From Deltaproteobacteria bacterium (GTDB lineage: Bacteria > Myxococcota_A > UBA9160 > UBA6930), in contig JAPPPQ010000039.1 of assembly GCA_028817435.1 (NCBI GenBank), positions 1 through 36,614 on the forward strand: a DNA stretch of 36,614 bases. The letters run 5' to 3'. Position numbers and translations under genes: made by a program. Positions 8,170 to 16,543 of the stretch are shown piece by piece; position 1 is the stretch's first letter, and the number at the start of each line of letters is the position of its first letter. The notes beneath the pieces were generated by a model that saw only the letters and a list, made by a program, of their open reading frames with translations, searched no databases and was not told the origin of the DNA.

Positions 8170-9804
8170 GTGAAGCGGCCCAAGAAGTTCATTTTCGTCA
8201 CCGGGGGCGTGCTCTCCGGCCTCGGCAAGGGGCTCTCGGCGGCGGCAATTGGCGCGCTGCTCGAGGCGCGCGGGCTGCGCGTCACTTTTCTGAAGCTCGA
8301 CCCTTATTTGAATGTGGATCCGGGCACCATGAACCCGGTGCAGCACGGCGAGGTGTATGTCACCGACGATGGGGCGGAGACAGATCTGGACCTCGGCCAC
8401 TACGAGCGCTTCACCGCCACGCGCACCAGCCAGCTCAACAATGTGACTGCCGGCAGCGTCTATCACGCTGTGATCAGCAAGGAGCGGCGGGGCGATTACC
8501 TGGGCGGCACCGTGCAGGTGATCCCGCACATCATTGACGAGATCAAGCAGCGCATTCACCGCGCGGCAGAGGGCGCGGACCTGCTGATCTGCGAGGTGGG
8601 CGGCACGGTGGGCGATATCGAATCGCTGCCCTTTCTGGAAGCGGTGCGGCAAATGCGCGCCGATGTGGGGCGCGGGAATGTCAGCTATGTGCATTTGGCG
8701 CCGGTGCCCTTCATTCCCTCGGTGGGGGAACTCAAGACCAAGCCGCTGCAGCATTCGGTGAAGGCGCTGCAGAGCGTCGGCATTGCGCCGGATCTGCTGC
8801 TCTGCCGCACCGACCGCGATTTGCCGCACAGCGTGAAGAGCAAGATTGCGCTGTTTTGCAATGTGGACGAAGACGCCGTCATTACCGCCCGGGATGCGGC
8901 GCACATTTACGAGGTGCCGCTGGCCCTGCACGACGAGGGGCTGGATGAGAAGCTGACGCGGGTGCTGGGTATCTGGACCGGCGCGCCGCACTTGGACTCC
9001 TGGCAGCGCGTGGCCGCATCGCTGCGTGATCCGCAGTGCAGCGTGCGCATTGCCATGGTGGGCAAGTATGTGGACCTTTCGGACAGCTACAAGAGCCTGA
9101 ACGAGGCGCTGCACCACGGCGGCATTGCCCACCGCGCCCGCGTCGAAATCGAATACTTCGACAGCGAAAAGCTCGACAACGCCGAGGCCTTGGCCCACGC
9201 CCACGGCATTCTCGTGCCCCACGGCTTCGGCGGGCGCGGCGCAGAGGGCAAGATTGCCACGGTGCACTTCGCGCGGGAGCGCGGCGTGCCTTTCTTTGGC
9301 ATTTGCTACGGCATGCACATGGCGGTGATTGAGTTCGCGCGCTCTGTCGCCGGCCTGCCGCAGGCCAACTCCACCGAGGTGGCGCCGGATACGCCGCACC
9401 CGGTCATAGACCTGCTGCCCGGCCAGCGCGAAATTGAGGAGCGCGGCGCCACCATGCGCCTTGGCGCATGGCCCTGCGTGCTGCGCCCCGGCACCCGGGC
9501 GCGCGAAATCTACGGGCAGGACGAGATTCGAGAGCGCCACCGCCACCGCCTGGAGTTCAATCCCGCCTATCGGGAGCGCCTGGCAAAGGCGGGTCTGGTG
9601 CTCTCGGGCGCTTCGCCGGACGGCGGCCTGGTGGAGCTGGTGGAACTGGCCGGACACCCCTGGTTCCTGGGCTGCCAGTTTCACCCCGAATTCAAGTCCA
9701 CCCCCTTCGCGCCGCATCCGCTCTTCGCCTCTTTCATCGGCGCTGCCATCCAGCGCGCCCGGGATTGCGGCTTGCAGCGCGGCGCAGACTCGCCTAAGAA
9801 TTGA
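8170..9804 (+). CDS. pyrG: CTP synthase (glutamine-hydrolysing)
   Basis: PyrG aminates UTP to CTP using ATP and glutamine-derived ammonia. The 544-residue length matches the E. coli enzyme. The N-terminal synthase domain opens with [16 protein letters not shown] (P-loop) followed by [16 protein letters not shown] and [21 protein letters not shown]. The C-terminal class I glutaminase has its nucleophile Cys379 in [10 protein letters not shown] and a catalytic His-x-Glu in CQFHPEF. The residue after GICYGM is His where Gln is usual, a small departure near the active site. Start GTG 8170 gives the canonical N-terminus. Two tRNA genes lie just downstream; eno and kdsA, often neighbours of pyrG, are not here. 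Confidence 0.97.
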   Translation: MKRPKKFIFVTGGVLSGLGKGLSAAAIGALLEARGLRVTFLKLDPYLNVDPGTMNPVQHGEVYVTDDGAETDLDLGHYERFTATRTSQLNNVTAGSVYHAVISKERRGDYLGGTVQVIPHIIDEIKQRIHRAAEGADLLICEVGGTVGDIESLPFLEAVRQMRADVGRGNVSYVHLAPVPFIPSVGELKTKPLQHSVKALQSVGIAPDLLLCRTDRDLPHSVKSKIALFCNVDEDAVITARDAAHIYEVPLALHDEGLDEKLTRVLGIWTGAPHLDSWQRVAASLRDPQCSVRIAMVGKYVDLSDSYKSLNEALHHGGIAHRARVEIEYFDSEKLDNAEALAHAHGILVPHGFGGRGAEGKIATVHFARERGVPFFGICYGMHMAVIEFARSVAGLPQANSTEVAPDTPHPVIDLLPGQREIEERGATMRLGAWPCVLRPGTRAREIYGQDEIRERHRHRLEFNPAYRERLAKAGLVLSGASPDGGLVELVELAGHPWFLGCQFHPEFKSTPFAPHPLFASFIGAAIQRARDCGLQRGADSPKN

Positions 9805-9811
9805 CGGCCGC

Positions 9812-9887
9812 GGGGCGTTAGCTCAGTTGGTAGAGCGCCGTGTTCACACCGCGGAGGTCACTGGTTCGAGTCCAGTACGCCCCACCA
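9812..9887 (+). tRNA. tRNA-Val (anticodon CAC)
   Basis: The full cloverleaf can be drawn. The acceptor arm is GGGGCGT (9812-9818) paired with ACGCCCC (9877-9883). The D arm is GCTC/GAGC, the anticodon stem CCGTG/CGCGG, and the seven-base loop TTCACAC gives anticodon CAC. The T arm ACTGG-TTCGAGT-CCAGT is perfect. The discriminator is A, and CCA is encoded. It reads GTG, a frequent codon in these GC-rich genes. Confidence 0.96.
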
Positions 9888-9905
9888 TTCAGGCTTTCAC
9901 GCAGC

Positions 9906-9982
9906 GGCCCCGTAGCTCAATTGGATAGAGCGCCTGCCTCCGGAGCAGGAGGTTGAAGGTTCGAGTCCTTCCGGGGTCGCCA
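9906..9982 (+). tRNA. tRNA-Arg (anticodon CCG)
   Basis: The acceptor arm GGCCCCG (9906-9912) pairs with CGGGGTC (9972-9978), with one G-U pair. The anticodon stem CCTGC/GCAGG encloses CTCCGGA, giving anticodon CCG. The T arm has the standard TTCGAGT loop. The discriminator is G, and CCA is encoded. It is 18 bp after tRNA-Val with no promoter between, so the two are probably processed from one transcript. Confidence 0.96.
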
Positions 9983-9990
9983 TGCGGGCC

Positions 9991-11250
9991 TCAGTCTTCG
10001 GCGCGCACGGGAAAGCGCTCGAAGTAGAAGGCGAAGCGCTCGCGCAGTGCGCCGGGTTCAATGCCGAAATCGCCCCGCAGGTCGTAGCGGATGCGGCCGT
10101 GCCTGCCGCGCGGGTTTTCGTCCAGCGCCCGCGCAATTTCGGCCAGCGTTTCGGGGGGCAGCGAAAATTCGGCGCGCTCGTAAATGCGCTCCACCATGGC
10201 GAGATCGTCGGCCATGAATTCGTGGAACAGCACATCGAGGCTCTGCGCGGCCGGCAGCGCTTCGCGGTCCCGCACGCAGGCGCGCAGCAGCCGCTCAACG
10301 CGGTCGCTCCAGTATTCGGCCAGGCCCGCCAAATCTACGCGTTGCCGGCGGCTGCGGTCGCTGTAAGCCAGCATGGTAATGGCCGATTGAATCACGGACA
10401 CCGGATCGCGGTGGGTAATGGCGATGGTCGCATCGGGAAAGGTGGCGTGCAGGGCGGGCAGCCATTCCAGGTGCTGCGGCGTTTTCAGCACCCAGCGCTC
10501 GCCGCCGCGCAGCCACTGCAGCGCCTGCAGCGCTTTCTTCAGATAGGCGTAGCGGGGCAGGGGATCCTGGGCCAGGTAAAAATCGCGCCAGCCCGGCACG
10601 CAGGCCAGCCATTCCAGATGGTAGGACCAGAAATCGAGATTCAGCAGTTCGATTTCTTCGTGGATGTGTTCGGGCGGCATATCGTGCATGGCGCGCAGCA
10701 GCGGCATTTGTTCGAGCTGCGCCTCATAGCTCTGCTGGCAGCGCAGCCAGCGGGGATCCAGGCCATCCCGCCCCGGCCCTTCGCCCCGCGCGGGGATGGG
10801 CTCGCGGCTTTCCCAATAGGGCAGGGAGCGCAGCCGCGTATCTGCCCCCAGCAGGCCCACCAGGTGCGTGGTGCCCGAGCGCGGCAGGCCGGCGATGATG
10901 ATCGGGCGCGAGATGGGAATTTCGAGGATCTCGGGGTGGCGGCGCAACAGATCTTCCAGCCGCAGCCGGTTCACCAGAATGCGCACGCAGTCTTCGTGCA
11001 GGAGCATTCGGTTCAGCGCGTTCAGCTCGCTGTCGCCGCGGGCGGCCTGCAGCCAGGCGCGCAGGCGCGGGCGGAAATCCTCTGCGCCGAAGTCCGAGAG
11101 TCCGCTCTGCTTTTGGGCGGCCTCCAGCACCTCCGCTTCGCGCAAAGAGGGGCGCTGGGTTTCGCCGTAGGCAATGGCGGCCCGCTGTCCGGGGGTGAGC
11201 TGCGGGTTCGCCAAATCGGGAATGCGGATTTCGCCGGAGTGCCGTTCCAT
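9991..11250 (-). CDS. Sulfotransferase family protein
   Basis: The 419-residue product carries GLPRSGTTH at residues 121-129, the 5'-phosphosulfate-binding loop of PAPS-dependent sulfotransferases. Further on, ITHRDPVSVIQSAI matches the 3'-phosphate-binding segment. These enzymes move a sulfuryl group from PAPS to a hydroxyl or amine of a small molecule, lipid or sugar; the acceptor cannot be told here. The length and the long N-terminal helical part fit the Sulfotransfer_3-like proteins common in lipid- and sterol-degrading bacteria. The start at 11250 has AGGAGG a few bases upstream. It ends 8 bp from tRNA-Arg and is divergent from the SDR gene at 11325. Confidence 0.85.
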   Translation of the reverse strand: MERHSGEIRIPDLANPQLTPGQRAAIAYGETQRPSLREAEVLEAAQKQSGLSDFGAEDFRPRLRAWLQAARGDSELNALNRMLLHEDCVRILVNRLRLEDLLRRHPEILEIPISRPIIIAGLPRSGTTHLVGLLGADTRLRSLPYWESREPIPARGEGPGRDGLDPRWLRCQQSYEAQLEQMPLLRAMHDMPPEHIHEEIELLNLDFWSYHLEWLACVPGWRDFYLAQDPLPRYAYLKKALQALQWLRGGERWVLKTPQHLEWLPALHATFPDATIAITHRDPVSVIQSAITMLAYSDRSRRQRVDLAGLAEYWSDRVERLLRACVRDREALPAAQSLDVLFHEFMADDLAMVERIYERAEFSLPPETLAEIARALDENPRGRHGRIRYDLRGDFGIEPGALRERFAFYFERFPVRAED

Positions 11251-11267
11251 GCGCCTCCTGGCTTTAC

Positions 11268-11299
11268 GGGTAGCAGAGCGGCTTGGCCGCGCGCTACCC
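11268..11299. promoter_or_regulatory. Inverted repeat in a divergent promoter region
   Basis: GGGTAGC (11268-11274) and GCTACCC (11293-11299) are perfect inverted copies. Inside them GCGGC (11278-11282) and GCCGC (11286-11290) form a second arm pair. The element sits in the 74-bp gap between the divergent sulfotransferase (start 11250) and SDR (start 11325) genes. The arms could supply a TACCC-type -10 element in both directions or serve as a regulator site. The function is inferred. Confidence 0.4.
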
Positions 11300-11324
11300 T
11301 CTGCGGCGAAAGGCGGAGGTGCGT

Positions 11325-12104
11325 ATGCAATTGAAGGGGCGCGTTGCGCTGGTGACCGGCGGGGGCAGGGGAATTGGCAGGGCCATTGCCCTGGCGCTGG
11401 CCGAGGATGGCGCGGATGTGGCGATCAGCTATCGGCGCGATGCGGCTGCCGCGGGCGAAACCTGCGAGGCGCTGCGCGCGCTGGGGCGGCGCGCGTCGAG
11501 CCACGCCGCGGCCATGGACGATGAGGATGCGCTTTCCGCCATGGTGGATGCCGCCGGGCGCGAGCTCGGCCCGGTGGATTTGCTGGTGAACAACGCGGGC
11601 ATTGCCAGCCGCGGCGACACCGTGGCGCGCACCGATCCTGCAGAATTGGCCCGCGTGATTCGCGTGCACGCGCTGGCGCCGCACCGGCTCTGCCAGCTTG
11701 TGCTGCCGCAGATGAAGCAGAAGCCGCGCGGAGACATTGTGATGATCTCCAGCGTCGCCACGCTCTCTCACGCCGCGGGCGGCGCGCCCTACAACATGGG
11801 CAAGGCGGCGCTGGAAGCGCTGGCCTTCACCCTCGCCAAAGAGGTGCGCAAGCACGGCATTCGCGTGAATGTGGTGGCGCCGGGCCTGGTGGAGACGGAA
11901 ATGGGGCGGCGGCTGGTGCGCGCCACCTCGGGGGTTGAAGATCTGCGGCAACTCGATCCGCTGATGCCCTTTGGCCGCGTCTGCCAGCCGCAGGATGTGG
12001 CGAATGTGGTGCGCTTTCTGGTTTCCGGGGGAGGCGGCTATGTGACCGGCGAGAAAATCAATGTCTGGGGCGGCGGCTCGGCGGGCTCGAGCGGCTGGCT
12101 GTGA
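11325..12104 (+). CDS. SDR family NAD(P)-dependent oxidoreductase (FabG-like)
   Basis: This is a classical short-chain dehydrogenase/reductase of 259 residues. It has the cofactor motif TGGGRGIG near residue 10, NNAGIAS in the middle, and the catalytic Ser, Tyr and Lys in ISSV...YNMGK. The C-terminal GGGGYVTGEKINVWGG matches the FabG-like group that reduces 3-oxoacyl thioesters or oxidises secondary alcohols. The substrate is unknown. GGAGG at 11315-11319 is 5 nt before ATG 11325, which settles the start over upstream alternatives. Its stop abuts the stop of the convergent phosphotransferase gene with no spacer, so the two transcripts must read into each other. Confidence 0.9.
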   Translation: MQLKGRVALVTGGGRGIGRAIALALAEDGADVAISYRRDAAAAGETCEALRALGRRASSHAAAMDDEDALSAMVDAAGRELGPVDLLVNNAGIASRGDTVARTDPAELARVIRVHALAPHRLCQLVLPQMKQKPRGDIVMISSVATLSHAAGGAPYNMGKAALEALAFTLAKEVRKHGIRVNVVAPGLVETEMGRRLVRATSGVEDLRQLDPLMPFGRVCQPQDVANVVRFLVSGGGGYVTGEKINVWGGGSAGSSGWL

Positions 12105-13172
12105 TTACCCGGCCTGCAGTTCGCGGATGCGTAGCAGGGCGGCTTCGGCCAGGCCATCCACCTGCGCGCGGAAGAGATCGGTGTCGGCCTGCCTTCCCAT
12201 GACGCCCTTCAGGTAGCGCGAGAGCACGCCTTCGATAATGGCGGCGCTGCGCCAGTATTGGAAGGCGCGGTAGTAGTCAATGTGGCTGGCGTTGCGGCCG
12301 CTCTGCGCCTCGTAGCGCTCCAATAGTTCGGCGCGGCTCGGAAAGCCGGGGGCAGAGGTGGGAGTCATGGCTGCGCCCCGGGCGGTGGGCAGCGGCGGAT
12401 CGCCGGGCTCGGCCCAGTTGTTGAGCAGGTAGCCGAGGTCGGCGAGGGGATCGCCCAGCGTGCAGAGTTCCCAATCGAGCACCGCGGCAATGCGCCAGCC
12501 CGCAGCGCCGCGCGCGCCTTCGGCCACCAGCATATTGCCAATGCGGTAATCGCCGTGGACGATGCTGAAGCCGATCTGCTCGGGAAGGTTTGCCTGCAGC
12601 ACCGCGTAGGATTCTTCCATGGCGGGCAGTTCCCGGGTCTTTGAGTTTTCCCACTGGGTGTGCCAGCGCTTGAGTTGGCGCTTCAGGTAATCGCCCCGGC
12701 GGCCCAGATCGCCGACGCCGGCGGCGTCTGCATCCACGGCGTGGAGCTTCGCCAGCACCTCGATCACATCGAAGCCCAGCCCGGCGCGCTGGGGCTGGGG
12801 AAGCAGCCGCTCGGCCGTTGCGGTTTCGTCCAGCACGGCGCCCTCGACGAAGTCCATCACATAGAAGGGCGCGCCGTTCACGGATTCGTCGCGGCACAGA
12901 CCGAGGATGGGCGGCACCGGCACGGCGCTGCCGGCCAGCGCCGAGACGATGCGGTGCTCGCGCGCCATATCGTGGGCCGTGGCCAGCACAGCGCCCAGCG
13001 GCGGACGGCGCAACACGCTGCGCCGCCCCCGGGAATCGGTCACCCGGTAGGTGAGATTGGAGTGGCCGCCGGGAATGATCTCGAAAGAAAGGGGCGGCTC
13101 GATTTCGGGAATGTGGGCGCGGAACCATTCCTCCAGCCGCTCGGCGTTTATGCCCGCCGCTGCCTCCGCCAC
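12105..13172 (-). CDS. Phosphotransferase family protein (APH fold, ACAD10-like)
   Basis: The 355-residue product is an aminoglycoside-phosphotransferase-fold kinase. It shows HGDYRIGN with the catalytic loop at 206-213 and the metal-binding LDWELCTLGDPLADLG with Asp233. GGHSNLTYRV near residue 35 is the nucleotide-binding start. This subtype is commonly found beside acyl-CoA dehydrogenases, and its relatives in animals (ACAD10/11) phosphorylate 4-hydroxyacyl-CoAs (established knowledge). A role in hydroxyacid or lipid catabolism is therefore more likely than drug resistance, but the substrate is inferred. It follows the MBL-fold gene by 3 bp on the same strand, forming a two-gene unit. Confidence 0.88.
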   Translation of the reverse strand: MAEAAAGINAERLEEWFRAHIPEIEPPLSFEIIPGGHSNLTYRVTDSRGRRSVLRRPPLGAVLATAHDMAREHRIVSALAGSAVPVPPILGLCRDESVNGAPFYVMDFVEGAVLDETATAERLLPQPQRAGLGFDVIEVLAKLHAVDADAAGVGDLGRRGDYLKRQLKRWHTQWENSKTRELPAMEESYAVLQANLPEQIGFSIVHGDYRIGNMLVAEGARGAAGWRIAAVLDWELCTLGDPLADLGYLLNNWAEPGDPPLPTARGAAMTPTSAPGFPSRAELLERYEAQSGRNASHIDYYRAFQYWRSAAIIEGVLSRYLKGVMGRQADTDLFRAQVDGLAEAALLRIRELQAG

Positions 13173-13175
13173 GGC

Positions 13176-14237
13176 TCAGCCCGCCTCGTAGATCAGATAG
13201 CCGGCGGAGTTGCGGTGCGCTTCGGCGCCGCCCCGGTGGCGCAGGTGCTCGAGGTGCGCGTAGGTTTCGCTCTCCGCCATGCCGCCCCAACTGCGCGGTT
13301 TGAAGAGCCGGCGCGAAAAAGCCTGCACCCCCGCCGGGCCGAGCTCGCGGCCAATGCGCTTCACCGTTTCCAGGCGCTCGTCGTGGTGGCGCTTGATGGC
13401 CTCGGTGCGGCCTTTGAGATCGTCGAAGGGATGGCCGTGGGCCGGCAGCGCGAGCCGCACGCCGGGAATCGCCGCGACGCGGTCCAGGGAATCGAAGAAG
13501 GCGTCCAGGGGATCCGGCGTCAGGCTGAGCCCCGAAATGTGCGGCGTGATGGTGGGCAGCACATGGTCGCCGGCCAGAAACAGGCCCTGCTCGGGATCGT
13601 GCAGGCAAATGTGGTCTTCGGTATGGCCGGGGGTGTGCGTTATGAACCACTCGCGCCCGGCCAACCGCAGCACATCTCCCGCCACCACGGGCTTGGTGAT
13701 GGGGGGGATGAGCGGGCGGCCCAGCAGCCGCGCCACGCGCCATTTGAGCTGGATGCGCCAGGGCGGCTTGGGATGCTGCCCGCCCCAGGGCGTGCGGCGA
13801 TCCCAGCTTTGCAGCACTGCGCGGTGTGCGGCGTCGTCTTCCCCGGTGCTGGCGAGGTCTTCCACCGAGACTTCGGGCTCGTCGCTGCTTTCCAGCACGC
13901 CGAAGCGGAAGGAGCGGTGGGCCACAATCTCGCAGCCGGACTCGCGCTGCAGCCGCCCCGCGCCGCCGAAGTGGTCCGGGTGGGAATGGGTGACGATCAC
14001 CGTGTGGATGTGCTTCGGCGCGAGGCCGGCCTGGGCGAGGCGATGCAGGATGGCCTTCCAGTTGCCCGGCCCCGGCAGGCCCGGATCCACCAGCGCCGCG
14101 CCCCGGGAATCGAGCAGCGCGAACATATTGACATGCCCGAGGCCCGGCATGCGGATGGGCAGCTCCATGCGCAGCACATTGGGGGCGACTTCGCTGACCT
14201 CGCTGCGGGCCGGCTCCTGCTCCTGTTTTCGCGCCAT
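13176..14237 (-). CDS. MBL-fold metallo-hydrolase
   Basis: The 353-residue product has the zinc-binding THSHPDHFGG (H84-x-H86-x-D88-H89), then HTPGHTEDH and AGDHVL, the standard metallo-beta-lactamase-fold metal ligands. A C-terminal helical part of about 100 residues contains ALPAHGHPFDD and AESETYAHLEHL, as in glyoxalase II-like and LACTB2-like hydrolases. It probably hydrolyses a thioester or lactone in the same pathway as the kinase 3 bp downstream. The ATG at 14237 gives a normal N-terminus; the reading frame stays open upstream through the tmRNA gene by chance. TATTCT lies 6 nt before the ATG and no Shine-Dalgarno sequence is present, so the message may be leaderless. Confidence 0.9.
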   Translation of the reverse strand: MARKQEQEPARSEVSEVAPNVLRMELPIRMPGLGHVNMFALLDSRGAALVDPGLPGPGNWKAILHRLAQAGLAPKHIHTVIVTHSHPDHFGGAGRLQRESGCEIVAHRSFRFGVLESSDEPEVSVEDLASTGEDDAAHRAVLQSWDRRTPWGGQHPKPPWRIQLKWRVARLLGRPLIPPITKPVVAGDVLRLAGREWFITHTPGHTEDHICLHDPEQGLFLAGDHVLPTITPHISGLSLTPDPLDAFFDSLDRVAAIPGVRLALPAHGHPFDDLKGRTEAIKRHHDERLETVKRIGRELGPAGVQAFSRRLFKPRSWGGMAESETYAHLEHLRHRGGAEAHRNSAGYLIYEAG

Positions 14238-14328
14238 GGCCCGAGAATAGCGCCGCGCCCCGCTTTGCGCCCATCGCCGGGAAGGGGCGGAAGGGGCCGC
14301 CGGGGGGCGGCGGGCCAGGGGCGGGGGG

Positions 14329-14356
14329 TTGCGGCGGGGGAGGCCGGGGCTATGCT
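14329..14356 (+). promoter_or_regulatory. Promoter of ssrA
   Basis: TTGCGG (14329-14334), a 16-nt spacer and TATGCT (14351-14356) precede the mature tmRNA 5' end by 9 nt. Transcription would begin near 14363, leaving a very short 5' piece for RNase P to remove. The fixed RNA start makes this a useful guide to the promoter sequences this organism uses. Confidence 0.55.
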
Positions 14357-14365
14357 CCGGGGCGT

Positions 14366-14728
14366 GGGGGCGATCGGCTTCGACGGGTGGTCGAAGGCGG
14401 TTGCTGCGTGCCGAGGACGCGACGACCTCGTGAATCCCGTCGTGAATCGGAACTACAAAGTGCCGATGACAACTACGCACTCGCTGCTTAGCCGAAACTA
14501 GGTCAGCGACGCCCGTCCCTGACGCCTCCTGGGGGATCGCGGGCGCCATTCGGGGGCTGGCCGCCGGTCGCTGGCAGACCGCAACCGGCGGCGAGACAAA
14601 AGTCTGCCATGGAGAGCGCCACTCCCGTCCCCGCGACGGGCCTCTCCGAGAATGAGCGGGGACTACGCATGTAGACGCGGCCGTTTGAAGCCATGCGGAC
14701 GCGGGTTCGATTCCCGCCGCCTCCACCA
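14366..14728 (+). ncRNA. ssrA: tmRNA (transfer-messenger RNA), one-piece form
   Basis: tmRNA with SmpB rescues ribosomes stalled on broken mRNAs and tags the product for proteolysis. The 5' end GGGGGCG (14366-14372) pairs with CGCCTCC (14718-14724), followed by A and an encoded CCA. The third pair is G-U, the alanine identity mark. The T arm GGACGCGGGTTCGATTCCCG and the 5' TCGGCTTCGACGGG block are conserved. The tag frame starts at GCC 14462 and reads ADDNYALAA before TAG at 14489-14491; a second in-frame TAG follows soon after. The single-piece order argues against Alphaproteobacteria, whose tmRNA is circularly permuted. The encoded tag is one residue shorter than the common ANDDNYALAA. Confidence 0.96.
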
Positions 14729-14729
14729 C

Positions 14730-14759
14730 TTGCGCCCCCCAGCGGCCAGGGGCTAGACT
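14730..14759 (+). promoter_or_regulatory. Putative promoter of the 14767 gene
   Basis: TTGCGC (14730-14735), an 18-nt spacer and TAGACT (14754-14759) end 7 nt before ATG 14767. No Shine-Dalgarno sequence lies between. The spacing predicts a transcript starting at the ATG itself. It begins immediately after the tmRNA CCA end. Confidence 0.4.
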
Positions 14760-14766
14760 CGCCCCC

Positions 14767-15252
14767 ATGCGGGCGTTGCGATGGCTTCCCCTGCTGCTCG
14801 GCTGCCAGGCGCTGCTCGGCGCGCCGGCGGGGGCGGAGCCGGCCCCCATTGAGCCGGGCGAGCGCCTCCCGGTGCTCGAGCTTTCCGACCAGCGCGGCGA
14901 GCGCTGGCGCGTGGACGACACCACCCGCCTGTTGCTCCTGGTGCGCGACCGCGCCGCCTCCAACATTATCATCGAGGCGCTGTCCGAGGACGGCGCGGCC
15001 CTGCTGGCCCAGGCGGGCGCGCTGTATGTGACCGATATCCACCGCGCGCCGCGGCTGGTGCGCCGCGTCTTTGTGAAGCGGCAGATGCGCAAGCTGCCCT
15101 ATGCGATTTTGCTCGACGAAGAGGGCTCGCACACGCAGCGCATACCGACCCGCAAGGGGCTGGTTACACTGTTGCGCCTCGACGGCCTGCGCGTCGCGGC
15201 GGTTGAATACATCGAATCATCCACTGCGCTGCGCGACATTCTGCAGCCCTGA
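14767..15252 (+). CDS. Secreted protein of unknown function, thioredoxin-like
   Basis: The 161-residue product begins with a signal peptide (MRALRWLPLLLGCQALLGAPAGA, likely cut after Ala-Gly-Ala). The mature part starts with EPGERLPVLELSDQRGERW, a beginning typical of thioredoxin-like and peroxiredoxin-like folds. It lacks the CxxC pair, so it is not an ordinary thiol oxidoreductase. The later segment MRKLPYAILLDEEGSHTQRIP...VTLLRLDGLRV resembles a group of small gammaproteobacterial periplasmic proteins that some databases name FAD/FMN-containing dehydrogenase, probably wrongly. The function is unknown. A Rieske oxygenase gene follows after 15 bp and may be co-transcribed. Confidence 0.75.
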   Translation: MRALRWLPLLLGCQALLGAPAGAEPAPIEPGERLPVLELSDQRGERWRVDDTTRLLLLVRDRAASNIIIEALSEDGAALLAQAGALYVTDIHRAPRLVRRVFVKRQMRKLPYAILLDEEGSHTQRIPTRKGLVTLLRLDGLRVAAVEYIESSTALRDILQP

Positions 15253-15267
15253 GAGCGGGAGGAGAAA

Positions 15268-16533
15268 ATGCCCACGCCCATCGCCAAGGCGCCGGAGCCC
15301 GAGCTCGGCTCCGGGATCATCCACAAGGACCGCTACACCACGCGGGAGTTCATGGCGCTCGAATGGGAGCGCATGTGGACGAAGGTGTGGCTGCTCGGCC
15401 CGAGGCTCTCGGATCTCGCCAAGGTGGGCGACTATGTGTGCGAGGAGATCGGCCCGGAATCGGTGATCTTCGTGCGCGCGGCGGAAGGGCCGGGGGGCCT
15501 GAAGGCGCTCTACAATGTCTGCCCCCACCGCGGCAACCGGCTGCGCAACCCCGGCGCGGGGCGCGTGCCGAGCTTCCGCTGCCCCTACCACTTCTTCGAG
15601 TTCGAGCTGGACGGCAGCCAGAAGCACATTCCCGATCTCTCCGATTTCAGGCAGGGCTGCCCGGCGGATTCGGTGCGCATGCGCGAGCTGCGCGCAGAGA
15701 GCTGGGGCGGCTGGCTGTGGTTCAGCTTTGCCGATGACGCCGAGCCGCTGCGCGAATACCTGGGCGTGCTGCCCGAGCACCTCGATCCCTACCACTTTGA
15801 GGATCAGTTTCTGATTCGGGATCTGACCATCGAGTGGGACTGCAACTGGAAGACCTCGGTAGACGCCTTCAACGAGGTTTTTCATGTGCAGGCCATTCAT
15901 CCGCAGTTGCTGGAAATGCTCGACGACATCAATGTGCAGATTGATCTCTACGAGCGGCACAACCGCTACCTGGTGCCCTTCGGCGTGCTCTCTCCCCGCT
16001 ACGCGAACCAGGAAGAGGTCACCCAGGCGCTGCGGGAAATGATGCTCGCAGCCGGAATCAACCCGGAGAGCTTTCCGGGGCGGGCGAAGGAGGTGCGCCC
16101 GGCGCTGATCGCCGCGGCGCGGCAGCAGGGCGCAGAGCGCGGCATTGACTACTCGGAACTGAACGACGACCAGATGGTGGACGATTACCACTACATGATC
16201 TTCCCCAATGTCACCCTCAACATTCACTACTCGGGGATGATGCTGTTCCGCCAGCGCCCTCATCCCACAGATCCCAACAAGATGTTCTTCGACCTGCAGA
16301 ACTTCGAGCGGCTGCCGCCGGAGCAGGGCGCGCCGCCGCGCATTGCCCACCGGCATTTCCGCCACGGCGAGACCACCCTGGGCCTGGTGCTGGACCAGGA
16401 CGCCTACAACCTGCCCCGGGTGCAGCGGGGCATGAACTCCCGCGCTTTCAAGGGGCTGCACATCAACTACAAGGAGCGGCGCATTCGCCATATGCACCGC
16501 ACCATTGACGGCTACCTGGCCGAGGGCGCCTAG
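15268..16533 (+). CDS. Aromatic ring-hydroxylating dioxygenase, Rieske alpha subunit
   Basis: The 421-residue product is the catalytic subunit of a Rieske non-haem iron oxygenase. The N-terminal Rieske cluster ligands are in CPHRGNR and CPYHFFEF. The catalytic domain has the mononuclear iron motif NEVFHVQAIHP (Glu-x2-His-x4-His). Such enzymes insert oxygen into aromatic rings, steroids or quaternary amines. No beta subunit, ferredoxin or reductase gene lies nearby, so it would be an alpha-only (homo-oligomeric) type using electron carriers encoded elsewhere. ATG 15268 is preceded by GGGAGGAGAAA, a strong ribosome-binding site. It is convergent with the kinase gene ending at 16544. The substrate cannot be read from sequence. 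Confidence 0.9.
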   Translation: MPTPIAKAPEPELGSGIIHKDRYTTREFMALEWERMWTKVWLLGPRLSDLAKVGDYVCEEIGPESVIFVRAAEGPGGLKALYNVCPHRGNRLRNPGAGRVPSFRCPYHFFEFELDGSQKHIPDLSDFRQGCPADSVRMRELRAESWGGWLWFSFADDAEPLREYLGVLPEHLDPYHFEDQFLIRDLTIEWDCNWKTSVDAFNEVFHVQAIHPQLLEMLDDINVQIDLYERHNRYLVPFGVLSPRYANQEEVTQALREMMLAAGINPESFPGRAKEVRPALIAAARQQGAERGIDYSELNDDQMVDDYHYMIFPNVTLNIHYSGMMLFRQRPHPTDPNKMFFDLQNFERLPPEQGAPPRIAHRHFRHGETTLGLVLDQDAYNLPRVQRGMNSRAFKGLHINYKERRIRHMHRTIDGYLAEGA

Positions 16534-16543
16534 GCCGCTGGTC

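Noticed and set aside
12105..13172. Antibiotic resistance role for the APH-fold kinases
   Set aside because: The sequence details and the neighbouring acyl-CoA-type enzymes match catabolic kinases, not aminoglycoside-modifying enzymes.
12660..14501. 613-residue plus-strand frame opposite the kinase and MBL genes and running into ssrA
   Set aside because: Both minus genes have intact catalytic motifs, and the frame crosses a structural RNA gene.
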